Positions 1-11,900 of a stretch of 64,000 bases of DNA are shown here, one piece after another. Under the pieces are notes generated by a model. That model had not been told where the DNA came from. It did no database searches and was given only the letters and a program-made list of their open reading frames with translations. The stretch spans positions 84,846-148,845 of the forward strand of contig JAJQOW010000235.1 of assembly GCA_037975125.1 (NCBI GenBank), in the 5' to 3' direction. The position numbers and the translations under genes were made by a program. Origin of the DNA: Latrodectus hesperus (lineage: Eukaryota > Arthropoda > Arachnida > Araneae > Theridiidae). Positions within the stretch are counted from its first letter, which is position 1; every line of letters starts with the position of its first letter.

Positions 1-45
1 GAAAATTTTAATATCAATATTTTCTAATAAGTAGGCTATATTTAC

Positions 46-1275
46 GAGGTATATTCGGAAAGTAAGTACCATTTTGTAAAACAAAAGTGTAACAGAATTT
101 TTTTGTTTCCAGCCGATATTATTTTTACAGGAGAAATTATATATTAAATTATTTTTCTACATATTTTCCGCCAAGGTTGAAGCATTTGTCGTAACGTGTA
201 ACCAGCTTTTGTATACTTCTCGCCATTCACGATAGCCACGATTCATAGCATTTTTCACCTTAACGTCGCATCCTAAGTGCTTGTCGTCAAGCTTGTGGCT
301 TCGTGCAGAAAAAGTGTTAATCGGATGGCACCAAATCTGGACTGTACGGTGGATGATCCGATTGCTGACAAAGAAACTGTTGAAGCATCGCTTTAGTGTC
401 ACAAGTAGCGTGGGATCCAAATGTTGTAATGGAGGAACACTATACCATTACTCAGCATTCCTCTCCATTTGTTTTAAATTGCAGCGGTAGTTTTCTTAAA
501 GAAAAGAAATATCATCATCACGCATTGACGGTTTTTCCTATCTGAAGAAATTCAGTAAGTAAAACCTTCTTCATATCCCAGAACACAGTGCATATGATAT
601 TTTTCTGCTGACATTGTCGTTTTGAACTTTAGTTTTTACGGAGATTGAGTTCTCTTTACTCCATCATTGACTATTGTTTTAGATATGGTGTGACATGGCG
701 AATCCACGTCTCATCACCTTCTACAATTTCTGTTAAAACATGTGATCTGCCTCTTTTCTGTGTTGTGTGAGAGTGTCGGTTTTTTACAATTTCATCCAAA
801 ACACAGTACTTGAATTATGCGGAAATTCGTTTCAAAGCGTCGTCATTGTGAAACATTTATCTTCATGTATTTTTTCATCAAATTTTTACCAGATCATCGT
901 TGACAACAGAAGACCACTTCGAGCCTCATCGTAGACATTTGTTCGACCTTCGATAAACATTCTAACCCACTTTCTTTCCATTCACATCACTCATCGTTCC
1001 TTTACCATAAATATCTTTTATTTGTATACATATTTCAGCCGCTTTCATAATCCTAGCGTTCAAAAATCGAATTACAGTACGAATGTCACATTGACGAGAT
1101 CAATAATTAATTGTCTTAAGCATATTACATGTGTACAGCAAACTTTAAACACAACGTGGAACAATCTAAATGGCGAGAATTGCGAGGCAGTGTACAAGGT
1201 AGACTATTGCGCATGTGCGGGACACACACAACTGCATTATAGCGGCGGTACAGTGTAACGGTACTTATTACAAAT
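46..1275 (-). pseudogene. Decayed mariner-type transposase/element
   Basis: Read on the minus strand, scattered open pieces in different frames match a mariner (DD34D) transposase. Near 1060-960 there is a helix-turn-helix-like start (SAAEICIQIKDIYGKGTMSD). The linker follows, then the catalytic-region motif HPPYSPDL at about 358-325. The typical C-terminus CFNLGGKYVEK ends at a TAA at 149-151. Many stops and frameshifts show it is dead. The left end at 46 (gaggtatattcggaaagtaa) has the form of a mariner terminal repeat, and a degenerate counterpart (acggtacttattacaaat) lies near 1257-1275, so most of the length of the element seems present. The family is known for cut-and-paste transposition into TA sites. 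I am sure of mariner ancestry; the exact ends are approximate. Confidence 0.75.
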
Positions 1276-2028
1276 TGCACAATTATACAATTTATATAAT
1301 TGTACATATAAATTGTACAATTGTATAAAAAATACTAATTGTACAATTTATATAATAATTTCTTCTACGACTGACTATTCTTTATGTGTAATTTAATGTA
1401 AATCATAGAAAAAGTTATTAATATTCATAATGAAAAAAAGAAAATTTTAATATCAAAATTTTTCCATAAAATCTGACACATATTTTTGTTTTAACTAATT
1501 TTATTATATTTTACAGAATTTAAATTACATTCGATTTTATTAAAAAATGTACAATTTATGTAATAAGCTCCTCTAAAAATTTCGATATTTTTAAGCAAAC
1601 CGTTGAATAAAAAAATAATGAAAAAGTGTGTATTTAACACGTGTGATTGTTTTTTGAAAGCAATAAAAATATTCTTTTCAAGTAAGACATTTTATTGAAC
1701 ACTTTATACTACACTAAAAATGCATTACATTTAAATTTGCAAAAATTTCTCTTTTTCTAAAGTAAATTTAACAATAATTATATAAAAAAATATCCATAAA
1801 ACCACAGCTATTTAAGAACTGTATTTTTACCGTCTCCTGAAAAAATCAACAAAGTTTTAATGTCCTCCGAAATATACTAACAGATAAAATATATACTACA
1901 TAAATTAAAATAATAAATTCTAGCTACGTTTATTATGAAGATTTGAAAATACTCATTAGAGCGAATTTTGGATCGATATTTAGAAAATTTATGTCAGCAT
2001 CTACAAATATTATAATTCTGACACATTG
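1276..2028. other. AT-rich intergenic DNA, nothing recognised
   Basis: Very AT-rich sequence. Near 1280-1355 there are short overlapping palindromic runs built on attgtacaat. I see no coding potential, RNA gene or element ends. Confidence 0.5.
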
Positions 2029-2219
2029 AAAAAGAGGAAGTGGATTTTAGCTGAAAAAGGTGATTAGTTTAAAAAAAATAAATACCATACAAGTTTCAGA
2101 TGAGTGACACTGATAAAAAGCTGAATTGTTTTTAATAAATTCATTTAAGCACATTTTTTTAAAATTGTATCGGAAAACAAAATAATTTTTTTTAACCTAA
2201 TGAATAATAGCTATTATAA
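2029..2219 (+). repeat. Dispersed direct repeat, copy 1 (second copy 4998-5187)
   Basis: About 190 bp here recur as a diverged direct copy directly after the mariner remnant at 4128-4949. Shared landmarks include gtttcagatgagtgacactgat, with one difference from the other copy, and the end ttttttttaacctaatgaa. In the second copy this sequence follows the mariner transposase stop, so it is probably the 3' untranslated part of the same mariner family, left here without its coding region. That origin is inference. Confidence 0.6.
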
Positions 2220-3206
2220 CCAGTGTAAATATTTTATCACCAATTTTAATATTTTACATCTCTGTGTTTCTAATAGAAACTTTTTTTAATAGAAAATATT
2301 TATGCAATTTATATAATATTTTTTTGTTTTTGCGCTTAACATTTTAATTTTTTTCTAAATCTAGTCAAAAATACTTTCATTAAAATATTAATATTTGTTT
2401 AAAACAGGTCTAAAGCTATTTTTCATTCTTTATGTGAGTAATAAAGAGCAACATTTTTTTAATAAAATTAAGAAATGAAAATAAAATAAACAACAGAAAA
2501 AGTAGAGAGCACTAGGTAATTTAAAATAATAAAGATGAACATTTCAATAATGTGAAATTGATCTTCTGATTAAAATATACCATGCGTTTCACGTGACGTT
2601 GTTTTCACCACGAATGTATAAGCACAAAGGAGTAAATTATTTGACAGGGGCAATTTTATGTTTTGTAAACAGGACAAGCCGTTCTTATCTCTCATTGTCC
2701 ACAGCGGTCGGATGACATGTTTTGATTCTCTACCATGATTCTTTTAATATTTATTTTCCCTTTTCAATTTCATTTGTTTTTTTCTTTGTTTTACATTCCT
2801 ATTCTAGATCTTTTCTACTTGTAGTCATATTTTGGTGAAAAAAGTGTTAGCAAGAATAAAACGACATTTAAACAAACTCACCTTTTTGGAATCAAATTTC
2901 CTACAATGGGTATGGTTGTCAATTCTGTTGATGACAGCAACTCTTTCGTAAAATGATTTTTAACAGCAACTCGAAATGTCTGCTATTTTAGAAAGAATCT
3001 TGATGTGAGTGGTGTTTCATTGGAGTTTTGACACCCTTGAAGTAAATTCTTCAATTTTGGTGAAATTTTTCTAAATTGTGCTTTTTTTTAATTGCAGGTT
3101 GTATCTTTTATTTGGACCCTCCTCATTGCTGAAAATGAAATACGGAGCCAAATTAGTAGATTACGTCGCCAAGCTGGATTGTTCTAATACTTTGCACTTT
3201 AATAAT
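2220..3206. other. AT-rich intergenic DNA, nothing recognised
   Basis: Low-complexity AT-rich sequence. A slightly more GC-rich patch near 2580-2720 shows no protein similarity that I recognise. Confidence 0.4.
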
Positions 3207-3245
3207 GACTATGTACTTTAATGAAAGAATTTAAAGTGCATAGTC
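3207..3245. repeat. Short inverted repeat (15-bp arms, 9-nt loop)
   Basis: gactatgtactttaa pairs with ttaaagtgcatagtc across tgaaagaat. There is one non-Watson-Crick position, which would be a G-U pair in RNA. It could be a small hairpin or chance palindromy in AT-rich DNA. Confidence 0.5.
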
Positions 3246-3379
3246 TTTGGTCTTTCATATGATGATTTTCGAACTGGACTTTTATTAGTTGCAATTTGTT
3301 CGAACTGCACTTTTATTGGTTATTACTACGTAACATTTTTATAAAAATAATTCTCAGACGATAGTTTTTCTATCAATAT

Positions 3380-3672
3380 ATATATTTCCAAAGGTGGCCA
3401 CTTGGGTGACGAACCCTATGCCACAACAAGGCCTGAAACTGCAACTGACTTGTCGTTATCCAGCGGGCACCTGTGAACCGAGTCACGGAGGCGAGTAGCG
3501 TTTTCCGAGCCATACCACCACAATCCCGTTTATAGTGTGGGACGCATTCATACATCATCACAGAAGAAAGGACAGAGAAAGAAAGTAACATCGCTGCCCG
3601 AACCGGGATTTGAACCCGGGACCCACAGCTCAGGAGTCAGGAACGCTAACTACTCAGCCATCGGTCGACTCA
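3380..3672 (-). repeat. tRNA-headed SINE, minus orientation
   Basis: Read on the minus strand it begins with a tRNA-like head: a box A-like tggctgagtagttagcg and a box B-like gggttcaaatcccgg at about 3605-3660. The body contains a stretch (catcatcacagaagaaaggacagagaaag, broken by differences between copies) that resembles the body of the SINEs at 9556, 17341, 24808 and 28075. It is a retroposed RNA polymerase III-type element and not a functional tRNA. Flanking target duplications are not clear. Confidence 0.75.
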
Positions 3673-4127
3673 ATCAAAATATATTAAAATGATAGTTTTA
3701 GTTAAGATCATTAAATCTACTGGAAATTCCAATAAAAAATAATAGTATTCTAATATTTCTGGGCCAAATATTTTAAAATAATTAATTAATTAGAATTAGA
3801 TACTTTTATTTCGAGAAATAGAAGATAAATCAGAACAAATAAATGTGGCGATTGCTTATATGCTTTCTATACCTTCCAGCGGACCTTTTGAGACCCACAA
3901 AAGTTGAATGCATAAATAGAAATGCTCTTTACCATAAGTTTAGAATGTGGAATTCTTATTTTTTGGTTTTCATTTCAGTATGCAAAAGTTTAGTACTAAT
4001 TCTTCAAGGATTGTTGTGTTTATTTCACAAAATGAATTGTAGTTCTTGTTTAATTTTTATTTCCTTCTAGAAACTAAGCAAATAATTTTGTCTGCGAGGA
4101 TCCAAAAACGATATTCTTCTTAGTTTC

Positions 4128-4949
4128 TTAGTTTTATTGTGTCTGCCATACGAAAAATGTTAATGGATGATAATCGCTGTACCTATCAAATGATACAGAT
4201 GGAACTTAACATTGGATCCGCAGCCATACGCAAAATCATTCATGAAGAATTACATATGAAAAAAGTAGTTTGCCGTTGGGTTCTTCATAATCTAACTGAG
4301 CATCAAAAAGTGTCAGAATCAGTAAAGAAACTCTTAATATGATAAATGATGGTGGCCACCGCATCATTTCTAAAATTGTAACAGGTGATGAAGCATACAT
4401 ACCGTTTTTGACGTTCCAACACGTCAAGAAAGCAAAGGATGGGTCTTTGAAGATGATCCCACGCTGACAATGGTGAAAAAACAACGCGCACTGGAAAAAG
4501 TGATGTATGCTGTTTTCGTCAGAAGTACGGGATTGGTCAAAGCCATCAAGTTGGAAGGACAGAAGACAGTAAAAGCAAACTGGTATACCACTCAATGTCT
4601 GCCTGAAATTCTACAAGAACTGAATATTAGGGGATTAATGCTTCACCATGACGATGCATCTTCACATACAGCCGGATTAACAGTTGAGTTTCTTAAACAA
4701 AAACAAATTAAAGTGATCGAACATCCGCAGTATTCACCTGATCTAGCTATGTTCAACTTTTGATTATTCTTTAATTTAAAAAAGAACTTACGTGTAAGTC
4801 GTTTTCATTCAGAAGAAGAGATTGATGTGGCTTTAAATGCATTTTTTTCATCTATTCTAAGAAATGAATGGCTTGAGGCATTTAATCTGTGGAAAATTCG
4901 TCTACAAAAATGCATTGATGCTGGAGGAGACTACTTTGAACACACCTAA
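4128..4949 (+). pseudogene. Mariner-type transposase pseudogene, 5' truncated
   Basis: Plus-strand segments match a second, different mariner transposase. Positions 4139-4342 encode the second helix-turn-helix and linker region (CTYQMIQMELNIGSAAIRKI, CRWVLHNLTEHQK). 4380-4460 holds the first catalytic aspartate region (VTGDEA) after a frameshift. 4470-4763 encodes VMYAVFVRSTGLVKAIKLEG, the second catalytic aspartate in LHHDDASSHTAG, and the third in YSPDL. A stop and frameshift at about 4763 separate this from the C-terminal part ending near the TAA at 4947-4949. The N-terminal domain is missing, and the TGDE and HHDDAS segments lie in different frames, so the gene is dead. It is a DD34D-type family member by motif. 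Confidence 0.85.
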
Positions 4950-4997
4950 AATTTTGTAAGTATAACTTTAAAAACCTAGTTGTATCTCAAAAATGCA

Positions 4998-5187
4998 AGA
5001 AAAGAAAGTGGATTCTTGTTGAAAAAGGTGCTTGGTTTGAAAAAAGTAAATCATAGATAAGTTTCAAATGAGTGACACTGATAATAAGCTGAATTTCTTA
5101 AAAATAAATTCATGTAAACATATTTTTAAATTTGTATGGAAAAGGAAAATAATTTTTTTTAACCTAATGAAGAACAGCTATTAAAAC
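4998..5187 (+). repeat. Dispersed direct repeat, copy 2 (first copy 2029-2219)
   Basis: Diverged direct copy of 2029-2219. Its position just past the mariner transposase stop suggests that it is the 3' terminal part of that element. Confidence 0.6.
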
Positions 5188-5199
5188 ACACACACATGT

Positions 5200-6180
5200 A
5201 TCCCCATGTGGTCTAGTGGAACCAGACCAGACATATGAGATCAAAGACAGACAAAAAGTCCAAAAGCAGATGTGGACTTTTCACAGCCTCCTCACGAGAA
5301 AACCCCAATCACTTCAAGATGTGTTGCGAGAAAAACGGGCATTGTCGCACTTGGGGCATGTTGGGTATTTTCTTTCATCGTCCTCAAAGATCATACACTT
5401 CAAGTGGCCAGTAGAAAGTCGAGAGAATGTCGTCTGATGTACTCTGGAGCCCTTAAATGTTGTAGCGGCTCCAGGATGTCTTTGGAAATACCAAGGGTGA
5501 GCAGGAGGGTCAGCACAGGTTTTAGAAGTAAGTTGTTTAGTAATGGAAGAGATCTCTGATGGTGTTAGTGCCATGCGATCTTCCGGGTTCAAAGGATTAC
5601 TGGAGGCAGCCTTTGCAAGGTCGTCGGCTACTTCGTTCCCAGGAAGACCAACATGCGAGGGGACCCACTGGAGGTGGATTGGATGTTGAACTGAAAGGCT
5701 TTTCAACAAGGTAGAATTCTTCTACTAGTATTGTCACCGATGGATTGACAATTGAAAAGGTGCTGGATCGAGGATCGAATGTCTGTAAGGATCCATATCT
5801 CCGAGAAATCATTTTGTGTATTGTTATCTAGCAAAGAAAGTCCACTCATGATGGTGATGAGTTCCGTTCTGAAGACGGACGTGTGGTCAGCAGTTCTTTT
5901 TCAAGCTTGATGGAGTGGTTGGGGAGTTCAATACATACTCCGCTGCCAGTTGCATTGGTCTCCAATTAGTTTCCATCAGTATAAACCCTGGTTGCTCCGA
6001 TAGGAATCTTTTCAGTTGTCTCTAGAGCCAATTGCTGTAGTAAGTATGTGTGGTCCGACTTTTTACTTGCATCGAGCGTTAGGTTGGGATGGAAAGTGAC
6101 TCCCTGGAGGCCAAACGCAGGGTTAATCAAAAGTGTCAAGCAGAAGGGCTCAACATAAGAATACAGCAAATTCTGTAAAT
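5200..6180 (-). pseudogene. RNase H and C-terminal part of a Jockey/I-type non-LTR retrotransposon
   Basis: On the minus strand the order is IPIGATRVYTDGN near 6010-5970 (the RNase H strand with the first catalytic D), then GSGVCIE, then a segment with several frameshifts, then WVPSHVGLPGNEVADDLAKA at about 5675-5615. That last motif is the hallmark RNase H C-terminal motif with its final catalytic H/D. It is followed by LSTGHLKCMIFEDDERKYPTCPKCDNA, an I-clade style Cys-containing tail. In a live element this domain removes RNA from the RNA/cDNA hybrid. The reverse transcriptase and endonuclease are absent and frames are broken, so this is a 5'-truncated, decayed copy. Clade assignment between Jockey and I is tentative. 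Confidence 0.85.
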
Positions 6181-6431
6181 GTGCTTGGGAGAATGGAGTA
6201 TTACGTTTTATCCTTTGGTTATTACTCCAATTAATTAAATATTGTGATGTACCATGAGTCTAGAAATAGTTGTTAATGTAACTGTACAAGTTAAATTTGG
6301 CGTTACTCATGCTATTTACATTTTAAGACTATTGTCTTAAAGCCTCTTAATCATCTTAAGCATCCTAATTTTTTTAAATTTTCAAAGCAATTTAAATAAC
6401 GTTAAATAATTTTTTTATAGTTCAACGCGAA

Positions 6432-6800
6432 TTGGCATGGTATCCGGTATCGAACCCAGAACATTCTTTCTAACGTATTAATGATTTGACTGCATAGTTG
6501 GCTTAATCTTGTCTAACGATTTGCAAATTCGTACATATAGTGAAAATTACAATATAGAACAAGAAAAAAGTTTTTAAAATCTGAAATATCGAAGAAGCGC
6601 GCTCCTGACTCATTGAATCAAAGAACACGGTAACATTTATTCGCAGGGAAAATTGTAGAATGAAAGAGTGCTTCAAAGTGCAATATACTAATCCACATGC
6701 AGGTTGTATAAAACATGCATACACAAATAACAAAAGATAACCGGAATCGAACCCTAAGCCTTCTGTCTAACATCTCACCGTAACAATTTGCATAATTATG
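6432..6800 (-). repeat. tRNA-like repeat family C, two heads flanking one body
   Basis: Two box B-like sites read on the minus strand (ggttcgataccggatacc type at about 6441-6460 and gggttcgattccggtta type at about 6738-6760) are separated by a body with ctgaaatatcgaagaagcgc. The same unit forms the array at 8073-9240 and recurs at 11760-11900. These look like tRNA-derived SINE units of about 300 bp. Confidence 0.55.
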
Positions 6801-6961
6801 CTTTGGACGTTTGAAATTGATTTATATCATGAAATCAAACACAATAAATTAAAGTCTAACAAAATTTATTTCTATTCAATGAGCCGAATAAATTTTTTGA
6901 TTTAGAAACATTTTGTTTTTACTTAGTAATATTGATTAATAATTATTTAACAATCTTTTTC

Positions 6962-7152
6962 AGCAGCCTTTATGCCCTAGTTTGTTGGGGCACCGTTCGG
7001 AAGGCAGTGAGTTGGAACTCCGTCGTGGTCTCCTTGTACTCCAAGGAAAAGGACACCTCTAGGGGTGGCACGTCAAGTATTGGAGGTTCTCTGCTTCTTA
7101 TTAGGCAAGAATGCCATTTGGCTGAGTCCATTTGACAAGCGGAGCCCAACAT
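6962..7152. other. GC-richer patch, unidentified
   Basis: A short patch with balanced composition (open on both strands for about 60 codons) stands out from its AT-rich surroundings. No motif was recognised. It is probably a fragment of an unrecognised transposable element. Confidence 0.3.
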
Positions 7153-7549
7153 GGAAGTAACTGCAACTACAAAATATCAAAAAACCTAAATTAGAAGCAA
7201 TGCCAAGTATCGATGCAGGTTGCATGAAAGCTGCATTGCCAAACTGCAATATCCGACGCAGTTGTACCCGGGATCGTACATGGAAACTTTTTCTTAAGTT
7301 ACAAATGTATTATAGCCATGTTATAGGCTGAATATTATACAATTGCAATCGTTGTTAGAATAACAATCTTGATAGATTTATAAGAATTTTTATATAAGCT
7401 TTTAATTTATAATTCTGTTGCGTCCCATGTTAGGGATTCATCACTAGCTTGTAAAAGCATGAGTGTTTGTCAGTGAGAAGTTTGTAGAAACGAGCGTCTA
7501 CTCTCCATCCAAAGTTCCTGACATAGGATCACAGAGCAGGTGTGAACCG

Positions 7550-8072
7550 AAATAGTATGAAATAATAACAAATGTAGGATTTGTAAATGTTTGATACGCA
7601 CATTGAATAAGAATGCATATACACATAATTTTCTGACCACGCGATTTCTAGCCTTATAATCAGGAGAAAAATATTTTTCTTAACATTTGCATGCTTATAA
7701 TGAATACCTAGAACAAACAATTTTGTTGAGCATTATATTACTAGGAAAATTTCATCTTATTTCCCAAGCACATTTTTTGTATACTTTTGAGAAGTATCTA
7801 AAGCGTTTCATATTGAAGAGAAAAAATCGAAAATTTTTACTATAGTTTATATATAACATGACTATGATATAAAGTAGTTTGGTATTTAATTTCAGAATAT
7901 GCTAAGATATAATTCGCTATGCAAAATTCTATTTTGAAAACAAAGTAGAATCAGTTATGTATTCATTAGAACTAAAAATAGTTATACTATTTCATCCTAT
8001 GTTTATGAATATTATGAAAACTGTCAGGAAAAGACATGTATTATACAAAGTCACCTAAAACATGTGGATATT
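7550..8072 (+). repeat. Dispersed duplicated segment, copy 1 (copy 2 at 14200-14745)
   Basis: This stretch is colinear with 14200-14745 at moderate identity. Shared landmarks in the same order are cacattgaataagaa, ataattttctga, aattttgttgagcattatattactag (with differences), agaactaaaaata, tcatcctatg and agtcaggaaaa. No coding potential is visible. It is either an old repeat family or a local duplication. Here it abuts the tRNA-like array at 8073. Confidence 0.6.
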
Positions 8073-9240
8073 ACATAATGACAAATGCAGATCAATTAAG
8101 GAACGAGTGGCACAAGCTGAAATATCTCAATAGCGCCCTCTATAGATGAAGTCAGAGTACATGCTGTCATTTATTCACACTTAAAACTGTGACATCAAGG
8201 AAATTTTAAAATAAGAAGCTAATTATACTTTCAGTTGTAAAATCATACATACGCCATGCAGAAGTCCCAAATGATACGCGTATTGTGAGGTATCCGGAAT
8301 CGAACCCTGAACCTTCTACCTAAATTATTTATACATTAATGCTATAATTGGTGAAACCTTACTGCAGGACATTTGTATTTGTACTACATAATGAAAAATG
8401 CAGATCAATTAAGAAACGAGTGGCACAAACTGAAATACCTCAATAGCGCCTCCTATAGATGAAGTCAGAGTACATGCTGTCATTTATTCACACTTAAAAC
8501 TGTGACATCAAGGAAATTTTAAAATAAGAAGCTAATTATACTTTCAGTTGTAAAATCATTCATACGCCATGCAGAAGTGCCAAATGCTATTATTTCCGAC
8601 GGTATTAGGAATTCTAGAACCTTCTACTTAATGCTTCAACGCCATAGATTGAGAATTCTTACAGCCGGACGTACAAATTCATATCCTGCGATGAAAAATT
8701 TGATAGAATATAGAAAATTGTCTTACATAACTGAAAATCGGAACAATACCCTCGTCTTAACATGCTAATGTAAGCTACATGCTAACATTTACAGTTAAAA
8801 TTATGAAATAAAAAATAGCTTAGAAGCAGAGCTTAATTTTCCCTTCAAGGCTCATAAAAAATACATGAGGAATGCAAAATTGCCAAATGCAATGCGTTTT
8901 GCAACGGTACCTGGAATCAAACGTCTATCTGACGTACTAAGATTTCATGCCATAATTTGCGTAATCTTACTGTGAGACATGTGATATCATGTGTAAAGCA
9001 ATATTGCCTAGTAAGAAACACGTTTTACTGCATAGGAAAAAACGCTACGGAATAGAGAAAAGTGTCGTACAAACTGAAATATCGGAAGTGTGCCTTCGAC
9101 AAATTAAATTGAAACCTATTGTAACATTCACATATAAATTAGTGAAATTCAGTGAAAGTTTAAAGCGAAGCCATTGCTCGAGAGAAGACCTTTCGGTTTA
9201 CGAAGTTAGATACTTTGACGAGAAGATTCCGACTCCCTGA
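8073..9240 (-). repeat. Tandem array of about four tRNA-like units (300-340 bp each)
   Basis: Units repeat with landmarks ctgaaatat(c) near 8117, 8430, 8731 and 9074. The first two units share about 200 nearly identical bases at an offset of exactly 313 (for example gtcagagtacatgctgtc at 8151 and 8464). Each unit has, on the minus strand, a box B-like site; the clearest is gttcgattccgg at about 8290-8305. The third and fourth units are strongly diverged. It looks like tandem amplification of a tRNA-derived SINE. Short open frames inside are not protein-like. Confidence 0.6.
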
Positions 9241-9555
9241 CATAAAGGCGAACAGTTGACAGAAACAAAGTTCTGAAGAGTGTGTTCACGGTGTTACAAT
9301 TAAAGTTTCCTGTTAGGTGTTTGATGGTGGGACAGGCTGTTAAAACTTCCCTAGTTTGACAAATGATTACAGAAAATATTTGCGAAACACAACCTCGTAA
9401 AACCAAATGGCGTGTTCAGCTTCACGGTTCTTAGAGGAAACTGATTTTCAGTTTGTGAGAGGATTGCCGGATTAGTATGAGAACGGAGATCTGATTGTGT
9501 AATAGATGATATTATTCATCATTTAAATGAAAAAAATTGCAGATTTGTTTTCACC

Positions 9556-9852
9556 CCTCAACTTGTCTAGTGGTCAGCGTGCCTGACTGCGGATAAGGAG
9601 GTCCCGGTTCGGGCATGGATGTACTTTCTCTCTCTCTATCCTGTCTTTGTCCTTTCCTTGTATGAACGAGGTGTGAATGGTTGCCTACTCTATAAACGGG
9701 TACCTATGGCAAGTGTGTAGAGCAAAGTCGTACTTTCACCTTCATGGTGCTCCGATTAAAATTGAAAGACGCTCCCAATTGACTTAAATTCACATAACCA
9801 AGGCATAGCGAGCTTGGCTAGTCCAAGTGTCATTAGTAAAAACAACAACTCC
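9556..9852 (+). repeat. tRNA-headed SINE, family A, plus orientation
   Basis: The head carries a box A-like tagtggtcagcgtgcctgac and a degenerate box B (gtcccggttcgggca). The body continues through ctatcctgtctttgtcctttcc and ataaacgggtacctatggcaagtg to a 3' part with aggcatagcgagcttggctagtccaag. The same family recurs at 17341 (minus), 24808 (plus), 28075 (minus) and 53875 (minus, 3' part only). Confidence 0.8.
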
Positions 9853-11150
9853 GAATTTTCTGTTATTTTGATTGTGCAGAATTTACCACCACAATGTTTA
9901 CGATTAAATCACCACCATAATGTTTAAAATACATTTTTATGAAACAAATGCACATAAAAAAATAGATCTATAACAATATGGGAACCTATACTTCTATTTC
10001 TTTTTGCCCCTCTTTTTTCTTTTTATTTTTTAAATAAAAATTTATTACATATAAATGAAATAATAAAAAGAAATGATTAAAACAAATGCATCTTAATGGA
10101 AAGATAAGTCAACCTAAATCGTTACATTTATATTAATATAATATATTTTAGAATAGAATAAAATATATTATATATTATACTATATAATATTATATAATAT
10201 AATTTCTTATATATTATATTTTAGAATATATATAATGTATATTTTAAAATAGAATAGAATAATATATTTTTGAATAGAATATTAAAAATTAAGCTGTTAT
10301 TTAGAGCAAAACATTTTAGTTACGTAAAAATAAAATTTTAATTTAGACATTCTCAATTTTGGTTTCTTATTGCTATTTTAGCTCATCACCACTCAAGTTC
10401 CGTCCAAGTGCACGAGTTAAGTTAAAGTACATGTTTTTCGGGACTATGGTTCTAAGCACTTTTTTGTTCATATCGTTATTGAAACCACCACCTAATTGAA
10501 CTGAAAAAAATACTTACTAATTTTTAAGAAAATGCACAAATTCTATTCAATTAAAATGTTTTGCGAATTTCATTTTATACGAAAAATGTATTTGATTAAA
10601 AGATTTGATAGCTTATTATTTTTTTAATGGAAATATAAAATCAATTTTGTTTTCTTAACATCTTTAGAAATTTTATTAACTAAAAACACACGTAAACTTT
10701 AATGAAAAAATAAATATACGTTTTAAATGTATTTTTGTTTAATTTAACATTATCTAATCACTTATAAAAACAAACTGTTAAATTAAATTTAATAAACTAT
10801 TTCTACGAAAATTTGCAATAAATCTTTCGAAAAAAATGACTTCAAAGAATTAAATTTAAAAAATATCTTTAAATACTAAATAAATAGTAAATACCACAAG
10901 GTTAAATAAAAAATTTAAAAAATCTTACTTACTCGGATGGCGTCATCGTCATATTGCTTGAAGATATTCTGCTGTTAACTGGATGAAGATGTCATGTGTA
11001 TCCAAAGGGGTACGATAAACGTAAATGAAGAATAAGTAATCACAATATCTTGGCGGTTATTTTTAAATTGTGCTGTTGTTGCTAATCCCAGATGGTCCAA
11101 TTCCAATACTAGACCAACTCCACAAGTCCATATAAACAGCCAGGATATTC
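9853..11150. other. AT-rich intergenic DNA with low-complexity run
   Basis: Extremely AT-rich. At about 10125-10290 there is an imperfect tandem run built on tatattttagaatagaat and tatataatat. No gene, RNA or element was recognised. Confidence 0.5.
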
Positions 11151-11357
11151 AAAAACAATAAAGTTGGTTGGTTGGTTTGTCGCTCAACTGTCATTTTTTG
11201 CACACGAGGGCTAATTAGACCGGGACTTACGGTTTAAAGTGGAATCCGAACCACTACAAACATCCATGCCCGAGGTGGGATTCGAACCCACGAACTGTTG
11301 AACCAAAGGCAAGAGCGCTAACCATTCGGCTGCCAGCTCGGCACAAAAACAATAAAG
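11151..11357 (-). repeat. tRNA-headed SINE with perfect 13-bp TSD
   Basis: The element (11164-11344) is flanked by a perfect 13-bp direct repeat aaaaacaataaag at 11151-11163 and 11345-11357. Read on the minus strand it starts with a well-preserved tRNA-like head: box A-like tggcagccgaatggttagcg and consensus box B gggttcgaatcccacc. The tail, at the plus-strand left end, is a ttgg-rich repeat (gttggttggttggtttg). The intact TSD suggests a fairly recent insertion. It differs in body from family A. Confidence 0.85.
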
Positions 11358-11900
11358 GGCTTTGAAAAAGCCTCTTCCAAGTCAAAATTCGAACAGCTCA
11401 AGATATGCTCAGGCGACACCTGTAAAATATGAAAGAACCTTAGACATCAGCCATTCGTAATACACGAAATGAGATTACAGGGCCTGCAATATCCTACTAA
11501 AGAGATCAACTATCTGAAATTAACTTTCAGGATAAAAATAATTGGTTTCTACCTCTTCGAGTCCATCATTAAGTTTCAGAAATGATGAACACTTGCCAGA
11601 TCATTCTCTTGAAGATGTAGAATAGGCATGAAAAATTCATCAGTATTGTTTGCACTGAAGTTTGCATTCTATACCAACATTCACCGCTTCGACTAGCGGT
11701 TATCATATCCAGTTGCGATCGCTTAGTAAAGCATCTAGAGAAGAACTATTACCGCTGCTTTTACACATGTGAGACTAAGATTACGCCAAGTCCTTAATAC
11801 GTTAGGTGGAAGGTTCTGAATTCGATTCCGGATACCGTTTTAATATGCACCACACTTGGTACTTCTGCTTAGCGCATGCCTGTTTTGTACAACCTGAAAA
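11358..11900 (+). repeat. GC-richer interval ending in a family-C tRNA-like unit
   Basis: 11760-11900 holds a plus-oriented family-C head (aaggttctgaattcgattccggatacc) preceded by acatgtgagactaagattacgcc, the mirror of the units at 6432-9240. The part before it (11358-11755) is less AT-rich than its surroundings but shows no recognised motif. Confidence 0.45.

Noticed and set aside
3373..3591. Open frame on the minus strand in the SINE
   Set aside because: Lies within a tRNA-headed SINE and is not protein-like; SINEs are non-coding.
11270..11344. Possible functional tRNA gene
   Set aside because: Boxes A and B are good, but the sequence is the head of a longer unit flanked by a 13-bp target duplication, so it is a SINE.
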